This document shows, one piece after another, positions 12,351-25,104 of a stretch of DNA of 64,000 nt. The DNA is from Streblospio benedicti (Eukaryota > Annelida > Polychaeta > Spionida > Spionidae). The stretch spans positions 50,948,027 through 51,012,026 of the forward strand of contig CM032666.1 in the NCBI GenBank assembly GCA_019095985.1, written 5' to 3'. The translations under genes and the position numbers were made by a program. How positions within the stretch are numbered: the stretch's first letter is position 1; each line of letters starts with the position of its first letter. The notes beneath the pieces are model-generated. The model was given only the letters and a program-made list of their open reading frames with translations. It made no database searches and had not been told where the DNA came from.

Positions 12351-14227
12351 GGGGAGCTGTCATTTTTTCATGAGGGGGAGGGGGGCGGTTGGATTTGTGT
12401 CATTAGCTTGCACTGAAATTTTTACCCCCCCCCCCCCCGGAACTTGCGTACTCAAAATTTACCCCCCTCAGATTTTGTGCATTGAAATCCGGCCCCCCAA
12501 CCCCACCCCACCCTCACACCCTTCATTTCACAGTGAATGCAACATAGCACTTAAAAACTATATGAAAAATATAAACTGTATCACAACTTTAATGTTCAAA
12601 TACAAATGTCTCATTGGTACTGTCATAACCATTTGAATTTCACCAGTTCCATATCATATCAGCACTTTGTTTTTTACACATTGCACGTCCTGATCTTGAT
12701 GTTAATATAGGTTAATCAGTAATATGGTCATCATCACTATCAACATTAAGCCCTTGTATCAACTATTATCTGATTCTTCTAAACGAGCATGACGTCGCGT
12801 CGGGCATAGTCTCTGCCAGTCTACTGTGGAAAAGCTAACGACTACGATTTCATAAAATCCTGTCGCGTCGGAGGCCGTCGGGAAACTTGAACATGTTCAG
12901 TCGTAGTCAATACTATTCGGGCCCGTTGAATGTCAGTTGGCACTAGACCGTATTGGTGTGGGCACTCCTACGACGCGACGGGCCGTCTTAGACTGGTTTA
13001 CGTAACGAATTTGTGCTTTGACGTAAGATCTGGTATTATATTTAACGACAAAATGCTTCTGTGCTCTAATGGATAATAAAAACAGTATTGATCTTCTACC
13101 CCCTGTTAGAAGGGCCACGCCGTGTCAATTTTTAGTCGAAAAAATGACCGAGTGTGTAAAAAGATGAAAAATTGGGAAATTAACCCTTTCAGTGATTAAT
13201 AGGCACGACGGCGCTGGATGGCTCCGTGAATGCGTCGCCCAGCGGACTCCTGCGGGCTCTGTACAGGCTCCGTGCTACCTCCGCATCAATGCCAGAAGGA
13301 TAAAATTTGCAAAGGCTTCCCAATGACCTGGAGAAGTGGATTTTTCACGCCGCGTAACAACCCGCGCGGATGGGGATTATTGATTAAAACCTTTGATTTT
13401 TAAGCTTTGCTGGTCAGCCGGTGGCCGTATTTGGCCATGCCAGACTTCTTCTGCTTCCCACGTAAAATGAACGTGGTTCACCTCCGCTGTATGCCGGAGT
13501 ACGCCGCAAGACCTATCGTCGCAAGAATAGTGGCCACTCCAGTCAGCTTCCATGGTCACGCCACAGTCGACGCCTGTCATTACAACCCATCGTGCATGTT
13601 TTGATCGAGGGGTTGTTGTTGTCACTTCTACGTGCCCAGGGGTGGACATTTTCTCTGATTTTTTAGCCCTAGCCCTTAGATGGTGTTTGCACATGTTGGG
13701 ACCGGACTACCGAAAACGCGTGGCCACTTAACAGACTTCAAGCGGTGTGGACGGGCTTAACAGTTTCATCTTAACTATTGTGTGGTTCCTCCCTGACATC
13801 ACTTATTTCACTATTTTCATCAGTATCATAATCATTGGGAACAACCTGAACAACAATTTCTTCATCACTTAATTCATCATTTGCATCACATATCAGTATT
13901 ATTGAATTAATAAAACTGTATTAAAGATATTTGATTTCATAGGTATTCTTACTATTTGTTTGCAAGTAATGTTAAAATTATATTTGAAAGTGTGAAAGAT
14001 CTAATATTTTCGATGCGCGGGAAAATTAATTTGTTTGAATTCTTTTACTTGAAACATAATATGCACTGAAAATTGATCCCCCGCACCCTCAATTCCATTG
14101 TATTCAAATGTGACCGTCACCCCACCCCCCACCCCACCCCACCCTCAAAGTTCTTGCACTGAAATTCTTCACCACCACCACCCCAATCTGACCTCCATCC
14201 TCCCTCTCATAAATAATGACAGCTCCC
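12351..14227. mobile_element. Non-autonomous PIF/Harbinger-like DNA transposon (MITE-type)
   Basis: The left end GGGGAGCTGTCATTTTTTC and the reverse complement of the right end, GGGAGCTGTCATTATTTATG, form terminal inverted repeats of about 30 bp (about 27 matches). Each end is flanked by TTA (12348-12350 and 14228-14230), which fits the 3-bp TWA target duplication and G-rich termini known for PIF/Harbinger elements. Subterminal direct repeats of the type TTGCACTGAAATT + C-run occur at both ends (12410-12540; 14060-14170). The interior holds a CpG-rich patch (12780-12990) and a GC-richer block (13200-13720), with no intact transposase. The family assignment is inferred from TSD and TIR only. 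Confidence 0.65.
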
Positions 14228-14230
14228 TTA

Positions 14231-14429
14231 GTCATACTCACTAATTCTGACAGTTCTTCTTTCTGACCTTCTTACATTTGCAGTTGCATTTGATGTGTAG
14301 GATACTGTTTAGGATATTCATGATTTTGTGGTGATTCTACTTTTCTTTTGTGGCTTGGGGGTGTGCTGTGGTGTACACAGTGACTGTAGCCTATCCCCAA
14401 AAATGCGAAGCCCGGGGTGGGAAGAGATA
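14231..14429. other. No gene seen
   Basis: Right flank of the Harbinger-like element; nothing recognised. Confidence 0.5.
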
Positions 14430-14541
14430 TATAGCTGCTGGCCTAACATAGAGTTCTCATAGCTGCTGGGCATCACAAAATGCCATTTCATAGCTGCTGG
14501 ACAGTCAAAATTAGGTATTCATAGCTGCTAGGGAGGGTGAA
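14430..14541. repeat. ~30-bp tandem repeat, 4 units
   Basis: TCATAGCTGCTGG recurs at about 14430, 14457, 14488 and 14519, followed each time by a different 16-18 bp spacer. The core is conserved and the spacers are variable. Confidence 0.8.
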
Positions 14542-15964
14542 AAACGTGGGTCATTCGAGTAGAGCATACATGGACCTATATATGGAAGTGCCCCCTCCCC
14601 CACCCCCGGGAAAAGGATAGGTCCCATTCTCACAGGACATGTGTTATAGTCATTGGTCACATCTTCAAGTCATTGCTTCGAGCAACATTCCACATGATAA
14701 CAACTGTCATTAAAGAAATTCGTACTTAAACGTCTGAATGTTAATAGCCGTTTTTTTTTTTTAATGTCCCACCACTTTACATGCGCAACGGATCAACACC
14801 AACCTCAATGACCTGGTCGGAGGCAGACAACTTCACTCTCCAAGAGCGTATGAGACACATCGGCCCAGGGTAACAGTGTGTGCATCAACTTGATATTTGT
14901 AATGAGACTGCCATTCAACCACCCCGTTTCGTACATCATGGTAGGTGTATTGGAGTCAGATACTTTATTCATTGTGTATGGTAATGGGAAAAGGCAAAAC
15001 AACACACATATTTATAAAAAAGAAACAAGACATTTATATGAAATTCGAGCTTGATAGTACACGATTCAACAGTTCTTGGCAAAAGATTGCTCTGACAAAT
15101 GATTAACACAACCTCCCAGAAAGCACGACAACAACTTCCTAATAAGCTTTTTATCGCAATATGGCCCTAAAATAGAGCAAATCTGACCAATTCTCTGAAT
15201 CCACAATGTACATTTTTTTAACAATTATGAACGTTGTACAGTCTTACATACATTATTTATATGTGATGTGCTAGATACACCTGCCCACCTACACACAATA
15301 AGCAATAAAGACATATTTCATGGGTGGTGTTTAAAGCTGTTAAAGTATTAGTTAAAACATATAACAACTGCTTATGATAAATCCAAAACCACGTGACTTA
15401 CTGTAGACAAGGGAATTCGCATGAAACATTTGTTCTCAGACTTGCCGAAAGGTTTTCATTGTTATACAGCAAAGTAGTACGCGCTTATAATCTAACACTC
15501 GGTATGACTGTAATTATTACAAAGATATTTTAATAGATAATACACTTATGTACAATAGCTGTATGAAGTATGGTGCCCACATTCCCCTTCATACAGCGTG
15601 TATACAGCATCATTAGGATGAAGAGAGTGAAGACCAATAGAATGAATCTCATGGTTTGTGTCAAAACAAACTGTGGTCTTGTCGGCTGACTATTCTATGG
15701 TCACAGAAAGTAGGAATCTCGTAGAAATGAGAAATACACGACGTAAAGGAGAGCACACCACAAACATCTAGCAAATGTATACAAATGCTACACATCTTTA
15801 CATGCGTAGATGACTTTCACTTTTATCAACAATTAACAACACCTCAATTTCAAATGCTGTCAGTATGGAAACGTTTCTCCTGTAATGATAAAGCAAGAAC
15901 AAAGCTTCACTGAAGACCCATAATCTGTGTTGGGCCCCACTTGTGAAGATTGGGCCTACATACC
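14542..15964. other. No gene seen
   Basis: AT-rich intergenic DNA. Short open frames (for example minus 14805-15005) show no recognisable domain. No RNA gene or tandem repeat was noted. Confidence 0.5.
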
Positions 15965-16285
15965 GTAAACCTTCTAATAATGGCTTACCTCTAGTAGCAG
16001 CCTACCTCTATTAAAAGCCCCCCCCCCCCTCGAGCTGGCAGGCATTCTGTTAAAAGCCTACATCTAATAAACGCCCCTTCAACCTCTTACAAACGCATTA
16101 ATGATCAATGTGCTTCGCTTTCATAATGCATTATAACGGGACTGCATTGTATAAAGCTCCTAAAAATCATGTATAGTTTGAAGCAAGAACGCTATGTCTA
16201 ACCTACGTTATCAACCAGTGAACGCCCACCTCTAATATACGCCTCCCCCTCCAGTGGAAGTACCGGTATGCTAATAGCCCCGTGA
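15965..16285. repeat. Degenerate CCTCTAATAAACGCC-type repeats
   Basis: Variants of 'acctctaataaaagcc/cgcc' recur at about 15967, 15988, 16005, 16045, 16062, 16228 and 16270, interrupted by a C-run at 16019-16030. It looks like the decayed end region of an unclassified interspersed repeat. A related phrase (TTATTAGGAGCATTAATAAG) lies just after the neighbouring microsatellite at 16655. Confidence 0.5.
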
Positions 16286-16372
16286 CCCACCACCCATTTT
16301 GTTGCGAATCGCGACATTTTGTCGTGAGTCGCGACACCATTATATACAAAGAAATGTAAAGAAATATGTGTT

Positions 16373-16645
<273 letters not shown>

Positions 16646-16689
16646 TCAACTAGTTATTAGGAGCATTAATAAGAGCCTCTTATGACTGC

Positions 16690-17004
16690 CATGAGGCACG
16701 AAACAGTGTTGTAGCGTAGAAATGATGGCGAGATAGCAATCTCACACCACTCGGAACTACTCGGAATGTTTCGGAGCTCAACAGAGAGAGTAGCGGAAAC
16801 ATACGAGGATTACCGAATCATATCACACTGCAAACAGTTGCGTGTGCGTTATGTTTACAATATCAATTTCTTTTAATTCTGCAATATTTGATGCAAACAC
16901 GAAAATATTGAACTAATCATTATTACTGCATCGTTTTTAACATTTTATTCTTGCAAATAAAAACGTAATTTTATGGGGAAAAAATGATATTTATGAAATT
17001 AAAA
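16690..17004. other. No gene seen
   Basis: AT-rich sequence between the TG microsatellite and the direct repeat pair at 17 kb; nothing recognised. Confidence 0.5.
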
Positions 17005-17820
17005 TAGTTAAGAAACATCACGTATTTTACGTACATATATTTATAAATACCAACATTTACGAACGGCATCATTCGGAATCGGTTTCAATTTCGGAAACTG
17101 TATCCCGAGGTAAAAATTTCTGAATCTTTCAAACATTATTTGATGCCGCCTAAACAGCGGCGTAGAATGAAAATTTTAAAATGCCTGCTCTACTATCTCA
17201 TGGATGGAATAAGAATAAGAATAAGAACACAGAATGAGTTTATTTTCACCTTAGATTTTACATTAAAATATCAGTACTACCAAAAACAAACCAAGAATTA
17301 AACATATATACAAAATGCAAATCATAAACTAATTAGACGCACTTTATGCATGGTACTATATTATATCGCGATAGTATAGTACACCAGCTTAATATAAAAA
17401 ATAGTTTCTATTCCAAAATGTCATCATATTAGATACTGAAAACATACGAATGTTTACATAAAAACATGCTTTCACATTGACTAAACAGTTTTACTTATTT
17501 GACCTTCAGCTGACATAATAAATATAGATTTTTCATAATCATCCAAACACGAAAAATTGGACATATACATTCAACTGAGTTAAAAAATTACTTTTGAAAT
17601 AAATTTTTTTCAATATTTAGGACAAACTATTAAAAGCATGGAACTCATTAAGAAACATCACGTATTTTTATTTTATAAGACAGTGAGAACAAAATCTCTC
17701 ATTCCGGAAGAGGTTTCAATTATGGTCCTGTTTCCCGAAATAACTTTATGGACTGATTTCAATTTAGTAACAACAGAGGCCGCTCTAAACAGCGGCTAAA
17801 TAATTTTCATAACAAAAGTT
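17005..17820. repeat. Diverged direct repeat pair (~170 bp, 640 bp apart)
   Basis: AAGAAACATCACGTATTTT begins both members (about 17010 and 17650). Each then carries TTCGGAATCGG/TTCCGGAAGAGG + TTTCAAT, a CCCGA block, and ends with CTAAACAGCGGC (17151, 17798). The members differ by many substitutions, so they are old. The 470-bp spacer is AT-rich without a gene. Confidence 0.6.
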
Positions 17821-18553
17821 TTGCTTACCATCCGATACGTACATGGATGGATGAGACGGTTAAAGTAATCTAGGCGTTGGTATGTACTGCTAAAATCTCC
17901 GCAAGAATAGAAAGTTAAAAGAAATTGTGGACATACATGAAGGCCTATACTTTTTGAAAATACACAGTTTATTCAAGAGGGGGTCTTGTAAATTTTAACG
18001 GCCCCTTATTATCAGTTCCATATCTTCCGGTGAAAAATGTCTGGAACCACATTTTGTTCTCTGTTACAAGGAGAAACCTTTTTTATGTGGTTCCAGGTTT
18101 TCTTAATATAAAGATTAACTTACATTTTGTGGTTCCTCTGTTTGCATTTAAAAGCCTTCACTTTAGATCACGCACTCATCGACTTTTCTAATCGGTCAGC
18201 TGTCATCTTTTTTGTAGGTCCGTTTTTTATCCTATCTGTATTTATACTCTTTCCATAAGCAGTAAACGTTTGTCTACAGTTCCATTCATCTTTTTTCATT
18301 TGTGCTGAAAATAATGTTGGGTGATTGGGGGCGGGGTTACTATATGTCGGGTAGTACGGGTGTGCCATTTCTATGGGTCACCTTTTTTTAGACATCTCAG
18401 GTATAGTGATCGATCTAAATTTTGTGGTTTTTGAAAATATTTTGTTGATAAAATGTTAACAGTATGTAGTTTCATTATTTAATAGGTATAGACATGAGTC
18501 ACTTTTTCATCGTCAAGATATAGTATGATATAGTCACTTTTATGCCAAATTAG
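17821..18553. other. No gene seen
   Basis: AT-rich upstream flank of the GPCR exon. CACTTTTATGCCAAATTAG at its end could serve as a splice acceptor for that exon. No earlier receptor exons were recognised. Confidence 0.5.
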
Positions 18554-19074
18554 TATATCGATGGGTACCGTTTCGACAATCGAAATGGCACATCTGTACC
18601 CCACTTTGAGGAGAGAGTCCACAGTTTCCAGTTCGGTGGATCTGGACAAGCTGCTGTGAATGCTGCAAGGCTGACTAGTACCACTGTTATGCTGTTTCTT
18701 GTCAGTGTCCTGTTCTTTGTCTCAAAAGGTCCCATTTCTATATATCAGATCATGATCAGCAGCAGAGGAGAGAACAAGCTTGTCAAAATTATGCCGTACA
18801 TGCAAGGCTTCAATCTCCTGGCCTTTACCAACAATACCTTCAATTTTTTCTTTATTGCATCAGTGGCAGACACTTCCGCAAGCAGCATATCGACACAACC
18901 ATGTTAAATAATTCTATAAAGCACACCAGCTTAACGATGTTGAACAAAAGATTCACCTTCACCTTGTATTATGTCAATAAATGCTTGTGTTTAGACGTGA
19001 TAGTAAACAGTAGCACATTTTGGACGAGTTTTTATCAACAAAGTCGCACGTGTAAGTGTATTATTTATGAATAA
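18554..19074 (+). pseudogene. Class A GPCR, last exon (TM6-TM7-helix 8), one frameshift
   Basis: The frame reads an intracellular loop 3 segment (RFDNRNGTSVPHFEERVHSF), then TM6 (TTVMLFLVSVLFFV, KGPISIYQIM), an extracellular loop, and TM7 with LLAFTNNTFNFF. A one-base loss in a T-run near 18848-18853 shifts the frame. The next frame continues exactly as expected with YCISGRHFRKQ, the TM7 end and helix 8 of rhodopsin-family receptors, and stays open to about 19072. The NNTFNFF..YC stretch replaces the usual NPxxY, as in many invertebrate peptide receptors. AATAAA lies at 18976. A TAG just upstream (18551-18553) coincides with a possible acceptor. Either this is a decayed receptor or the base loss is an assembly error in a homopolymer. 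TM1-TM5 are not in the window. Confidence 0.6.
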
Positions 19075-19131
19075 TGCATATGTGTGTGTAGACTCTAAAT
19101 GGGGAAGTTGAACCTCGTCTCATACTCTTAT

Positions 19132-19600
19132 GCTCCAATCACACGGCCACTTACGGCATGATACGGACCTGCGGATGCTTGCATGATGAAAATACGTAAA
19201 TATTATGAAAATACGCAGCAAAGAGACCCAGGATTCCAGTTTTCAACCTGACTTCAGAGTAAAAAAGATAGATCACCATATTACTGCGGGCCCTGCGTAT
19301 TAGGTTGCGGATGAATACGGATGATTACGTACGATACGGAGCCTCGCAGATGAGAGTACGTATCTTACGTAAGAGTTACTATTTTACATATATTTTACGT
19401 ATGCGTGGTACGCAACAAAGTTTTGAGAATTTCAAAATTTTGGTGACAAATCTGCGTATGTCTTCGCATGTCTACGTATCCTGCTTATTGAGTTACGGAT
19501 ACATACGTATGCTTACGTAAGATACGTATTCTTGCGGATGCTTACGTATTTGTTATCCACAAGCATCCGCATCTACTGTAAGTGAACATGTGACTGTAGC
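19132..19600. mobile_element. TACG-rich MITE with ~34-bp inverted ends
   Basis: The left end GCTCCAATCACACGG continued by CCACTTACGG pairs with the reverse complement of the right end, GCTACAGTCACATGT continued by TCACTTACAG (about 75% identity over 34 bp). The inside is packed with TACGTA, TTACG and GCGGATG variants, giving a CpG-rich, self-complementary stretch within AT-rich DNA. There is no coding capacity. The superfamily is unknown; no clear target duplication was seen. Confidence 0.6.
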
Positions 19601-20270
19601 ATTACAGTATTACAGGATGGGGACTAATAATCCTTTAAGCCGGTCTGTCCAACCAGCCGTGAACTGATATCGCTGTACTGGAATCACAGTTGTTTACAAT
19701 ATTCAGCAATAATGTGTTGGGAAAATTGTTACTATATATTCAAAATATGATAAACCCAGTGCCTGATATTAGTTTCAGTGACTGCAATAGCTTAAACAAT
19801 TGTAAAATCCAGTATAATGTGTACAAAACCAGCGACAGGTGATCAGACTAATGGCTATGTGTTACTTGGTGTAGCCAATTTGAACGGGACAATTAACTGC
19901 CCGTACAAAACATTGATCCCCTAAATCGACCTCCAACTAAGCTCATTAATATATAACAGAGAGCCTTATATAGAGGATAGTTTCGTTCACTGATTTTGGA
20001 TATACACAAGTGGATTAGAGGTTCGTGATTTTCCGTCAATCATATCTGAATTTATAGTGAGCAAACCAGTGTAAACAAAGTCACAATCAGTATAGGAAAT
20101 AATTGCTTATTTACATTCAACGTTGGCATTTTATTCTTTCAATAAAACACCGTAGATAATATTTTTTCACGGATTTACCCGATTGCCGTTAAACGGGCGT
20201 GGCGAGAAACTACATGTGTACATAGCGGATAGCATAAAATGAGTAAACGTGGGAGGAAAAGGTCATTATA
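19601..20270. other. No gene seen
   Basis: AT-rich intergenic DNA; nothing recognised. Confidence 0.5.
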
Positions 20271-20271
20271 T

Positions 20272-20320
20272 TCGTGTGTGTGCGTGCGTGTGTGCGTGCG
20301 TGTGCGTGCGTGCGTGTGTA
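20272..20320. repeat. (GTGC/GTGT)n microsatellite
   Basis: About 48 bp of GTGTGC and GTGCGTGC variants. Confidence 0.9.
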
Positions 20321-21800
20321 GGATATCACATAATATCTCACTCATTGTGAGTTGTCAACGGTATGAGTGAGCGCATTCGTAAAATAACCTTTTAATCTCA
20401 TCCTCGGTGTACGAGCCCGTGCACAAAAGTACCATTACCTCTGCCGTGCCTTCAAATCAATAACCTGTTACATGCGAGCGCACCTGCTACGCCAACTGTC
20501 CTGATAAATCCACTGTTACACTGACTGTGCTGATCAGCTGTCTCAGCACTGTTTACATTGAGCTGGGGTTTTCCCACCAGTACTCGACACAACATTGATT
20601 TTCCTTTACACTCACTGCTCGGCAGCCTTGCTCAGTGATGCTCACTACCAGGTGCCGAACAAGGATGAGTCAGAGTGAGTGAGGCTACAGTTTTGAGTGT
20701 CCCAAACTCAGTAACATTCTGGTGCGCTCATCTCCCGATTTAGCACATTGGACATGACTTTAATACGGATTATGAGACAATATGACAATTTCTGTGTAAA
20801 GCAACTGTGCATAAAGAAAATCTATGGAATACTGATATAGATAGCCCAGGAAAGTGAGAACCATGGTATTGATTCAGTGTATGTTACATATGACTAGATT
20901 AGGTGTGTTATTTTTTCTTGTTCGTGAATGGAAATGTATCTAAATTCTTAAAAGAGAGAGTTGTCAGGGTTAAACACACCATTAAAGACAGGTAAGCCTA
21001 CGTGTTGTTGTTTTTCTAAATGAGATAATTTAACAGGCATATTTTTTATTGATTTGGCATTCTAAAGATTACAAACAAATCAAGAAAAACTTCACTAGTA
21101 CACGCTTATTATGTTAATTCTGAGAGTCAAACATATCAATTATGATGACAATTATGTGAGAACAGCCTCAAACCACTGACATCTACAACAACCTGTTTTT
21201 CAGTCTTGGAATGTCTGATTTTTGGACCGAACCCAGAAAATCCGTCATGATTTAGCCACTATACAGTCAGTGGGGCCGTTTATTATTGTTACCCACAGAG
21301 GATAAGATCGTGCAAATGGCTAAATGGGATAATTCCTTGGTTTAACAGAGAGGTAATTGTTGTACTGGTGGTAACAAACAACAGGTAGTGAGATGGTGTA
21401 CCTATTCTAGTTCGGATAGATTATCAAAAATGAACTCGTGAGATGACGAAACTGAGACCACCTCGGTAATGAAAAGGATACAGATAAATTTCTATTAGAT
21501 ATAGAAAATACATCCATGTACACAAGCAAAATATGTACGTGTCTACACTTTATAGAAATATGCATGTATATCAATGCAGTTATTATTAAATAAATGAAGT
21601 AACTTAAGCCGTCTAACGTTTCCTATTCTGCATTGAAAAAGACCAGACAAATATGGAAGTTGGGGGAATTAAAGGTAATCATGATAAAGGTTTTGCATAC
21701 AAGACCCCACAAGCTCTTGCTTTGCTTTTTCATAACTCTCGCATGAATACGTATCAAATGAGACAACTATATTTCTTTTTCCTTTTGCTGGTTGTGATTT
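20321..21800. other. No gene seen
   Basis: Intergenic sequence with no recognisable domain in any frame, no tandem array and no RNA gene. Confidence 0.5.
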
Positions 21801-21805
21801 CAAAA

Positions 21806-23800
21806 CTACTGTAAAACCTCAAAGACCACTTTTGTAAAAAGGCCACCTTTATGGCATGACCATTTCTCACGCTATCAAGTCTTCAATCCACGAGCAAAGT
21901 ACTCAGCAAACCCACATAACATGACCCCTTTTACAGCAAATGCCCTGGAACTGAGGGTCTTAATAGGTACGTTCTACCGTATGCCGTGTAAAATGCGATA
22001 GAATCACATTTCAAATAGTAAACAGTTTTCACACGCACGTTGCCGTGATAGCATCTCTTGGCCACGCCTGCAAAGTTAACATTTCATAATGAGATTTAGG
22101 GTATTTGCGTCATGCAGGCTGAAAATAAACAGCAATCACATAAATGCCCATATGAAACTGGCAGACGCAGTCACAAAGGGGGGCGTATTTTGGTATTGGA
22201 CCAGTCAGAATTTATGAAAGGTGCGCAGATAGTTAGGACTTCGGGGTGGCATTTTTCATTTTACTTCCTTTACTTTTCACTGTTACATTGCCGGCCCCCT
22301 TTTATAATTTCTAAATGATTCCGATGTTAATTGGGGGTTCCGCTGTACTCTGCTTCATGTGATGGTGAAAATGACAGACGCAATAGGTCAATAGGTCATA
22401 AATCTAATAATTCATTGGCGTTTCAAATTAATGACCATGTCCAGTGTAAACTGCCAAATATGAGCTATTAGTTGTGTTTGGAAAGAGAAATGTTGATGAA
22501 AACATGACATTAACGGCACATTGTATACCGTATAGTTTCTGGTAGAAGCAGTACTTCCAAATGGTACACGTAATTTCTTCTTCAAATCTGTTATTATATG
22601 ATTTTTGGTTAATGTAAATGTAATTGTGGTGATTTATAGTATGATTCGAATGTGCGCTCATGACTTTACATTTTACACCGGGTCATTGGAATACTCAATG
22701 ATCATCAATTGATTGTTTCTCATGTACTTGCATCGGTAGCACATTCAGTGCATAATGCTCAACACTCATACAGACACTCCCACATGAATACTCACAACCT
22801 TTGAGTAGTCATTTTAAGCATTTTGTCTGCACACACAGTTTGCTATCATCATCCCCATTACAGCTGTATCATTCAATTTACAAGTCAATGAAGATAACTC
22901 CCCATTATAAGAGCCCATTTTTCTCACAGCCAATCAGAATGCCTGAATGATTTAGGTTCAGTCTTACATGGCCAACTCAGAAATTGATTTTGCTTGTAAT
23001 GTTGGTCTATCCCGGTAAAATTCTTCCAGTTAAAGGGGAAATTTTGACCCCTGAGGAGGTATTCGTACATTGTAGTTTCTGTATATAGTGAGAAATAGTC
23101 TTATCTTATCATATGCGTAATCTTATCGAGGTGGTCGTAATTGGGGGTTTTACTGTATCTCGTATTCTCAATAACTTGTGAATTAAATCTCATCTTATTT
23201 TATTTTATTTTAGGTATTCTTGAATGCTCCAAAATTTCAAATTCACCCTAATATTTATCATCTTTTTCGCACTCCATCTAGGTGCATTTTCAAAATACAA
23301 ATAGAGTATGAAGCTTTTGTATTTCCCACCTAGAAGGAGCACTTGATATATCAAACAAATTCATAGTATCAGTGTATTCACTGCTACTAGTCAAATCCAA
23401 AAGTAAACACAAACATCTTTCTGATTTTATCTGAATCTTTTATGAAGAGCTCGAAATTTGAATAAAATTAAGAAGATTTTTATGTTTACCTGTGGATTTG
23501 ACTAGTAGCAGTGAATACACGGATGCTATGAACCTGTATGCTACATACCTAATTAACAGAACTTTGAATTAAATCCATTGCAAATAGTGTGGGTAAATTA
23601 AGAAATTTGGAGATGTGGAGAACAGTAAAATAAAAAAAACGGATGAGACAGCACAATTTTCAATCATTGGGCAGACTTTCATACATTGTGAATAGAATCA
23701 TAAACCCGGTATAGATGCTAGATGCTTGAGAAATAGTCTTATTATAGACGTAATCTTATCGAGGTGGTCGTAATTGGGGGTTCTATGGTATCGCTTATTC
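21806..23800. repeat. Region with several MITE-like ends (CTGTAAAACCTC / GGGGGTTCTACTGTA type)
   Basis: Short motifs of the form TACTGTAAAACCTC or their complements (GGGGGTTCCGCTGTA, GGGGGTTTTACTGTA, GGGGGTTCTATGGTA) occur near 21807, 22330, 23143 and 23774. A ~85-bp segment (GAGAAATAGTCTTAT … TCAATAACTTGTGAAT) occurs twice, at 23090-23180 and 23730-23815. The motifs resemble the ends of the intact element at 54095-54317. No gene was seen. Confidence 0.45.
23360..23532. mobile_element. Small foldback/MITE (173 bp)
   Basis: The left arm TTCATAGTATCAGTGTATTC, then ACTGCTACTAGTCAAATCC, is repeated as reverse complement at the right end (GGATTTGACTAGTAGCAGT, then GAATACACGGATGCTATGAA). Arms are about 45 bp with three or four mismatches, and the weaker complementarity continues inward. 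No coding content. Confidence 0.8.
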
Positions 23801-24498
23801 TCAATAACTTGTGAATGAATGTGACTTACACGTGAGACTGTACGTCGACTTCGCGTTATCAATGGCCTATATCAAGTGTGATTCACTTACAGAGTATATA
23901 ATGGAAAGTTAATGACAGTTGCCAAAACAAGCAGTTGACACCCAAATACTGTGCCAACAGAAAGCTTTAGGCTGTGAGGCAGTAATCTCTATTCATGCAA
24001 CATTCGGATCAAAATCAAAACAAACATTGACGTAAGTAGATAATCATGTGATATTGTGTGCCAATATAAAGCTTTGAAATGACTTTGGGGTGGAAGACTA
24101 TTCAAAGATCGCTATATATGCGAGTGGGATAACATTGTTTGGTGTTAAAGTTAAAAAACACGAACGTAATACCTGGACAGGTAAGGAGTGAGTTTTCATG
24201 ATTGTATGCTTTAGTTGACAAACTTTGTATTAGTGAAAGTATTAATCCGTTTTATGTCTTTATAGATACTGTGTTTCAAGTTTGTTTGTCAGCATTAACA
24301 TGAGAGAGTAATCAATTCTAAAGTTATCACCCAATATTGTCTACTCGTGTGGGATACCACAGGCAGATCTAGGTGTTTGGAAGGGACGGGGGGTGCACTG
24401 AAGGGATGTCATGGGATTCGTAAGCACAATTGATCGTGGACATGCCAAACAAAACCATGATATGAAATGATTTATGATTTAATGGACTTGAGTATATA

Positions 24499-24740
24499 TT
24501 ATCATATGTAATTAAGTCATTAGACTTTTTTATGACGCCAAGTCAGGTTAGGACTATATCACATAGTCTCTGGTGGGATTCGAACCTGGTTCCGGTGGCA
24601 GAGTGGACTAGTGAGTTAGCCTGAACTGTTATGCGATTTGGTGCCGTATGGTCGTGGGTTCTAATCCCACCAGAGACTATGTGATATAGTCCTAACCTGA
24701 CTTGGAGTCATAAGTCTAATGACTTAATTACATATAATAA
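24499..24740. mobile_element. Foldback element built on tRNA-like SINE sequence
   Basis: Arms of about 90 bp are near-perfect inverted copies (24499-24590 and 24655-24740): ATGTAATTAAGTCATTAGAC, CAAGTCAGGTTAGGACTATA and TCACATAGTCTCTGGTGGGA appear on both sides. The right arm starts in a tRNA-like B box (GGGTTCTAATCCC); the left arm holds its inverted twin (GGGATTCGAACC). An A-box-like GGTGGCAGAGTGGACTAG sits in the loop. It looks like a tRNA-derived SINE whose 3' half was duplicated head-to-head. Confidence 0.75.
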
Positions 24741-25104
24741 AACCATGATGAATTAAATACTTTGGTAGAAAAGTGGGGGGCACACTCCCCCTCCCCTGGA
24801 TTTGCCTATGATATCATTGCGATCACAATCAAAACAAAAGAGAATGGTTGAACCTTGGCGTAAGTAGGATATGGTTTATAATATCTGGATAACATAGTAT
24901 GTGACTGTGTTTGATAAAGCAATCGTGGCCAGTCGTTAAGATTTATACAGGCTCGAGAATCATAACAATACTTCTACTTCTACTGTTCCACTCAACGGTT
25001 CTGCTGTGACCGCCTGAAAATATCTTTAGGAAGAGCATGAAATAGAAAGCGTATGAACGAAAAACGCCCCACTAAATAGTTTCACGGGGCATTCCGGAGC
25101 GGTT

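Noticed and set aside
13178-13720. piggyBac end (TTAACCCTTTC) and a 105-codon minus-strand frame
   Set aside because: Only one end was found, no transposase motif is visible, and the translated frame has no recognisable domain.
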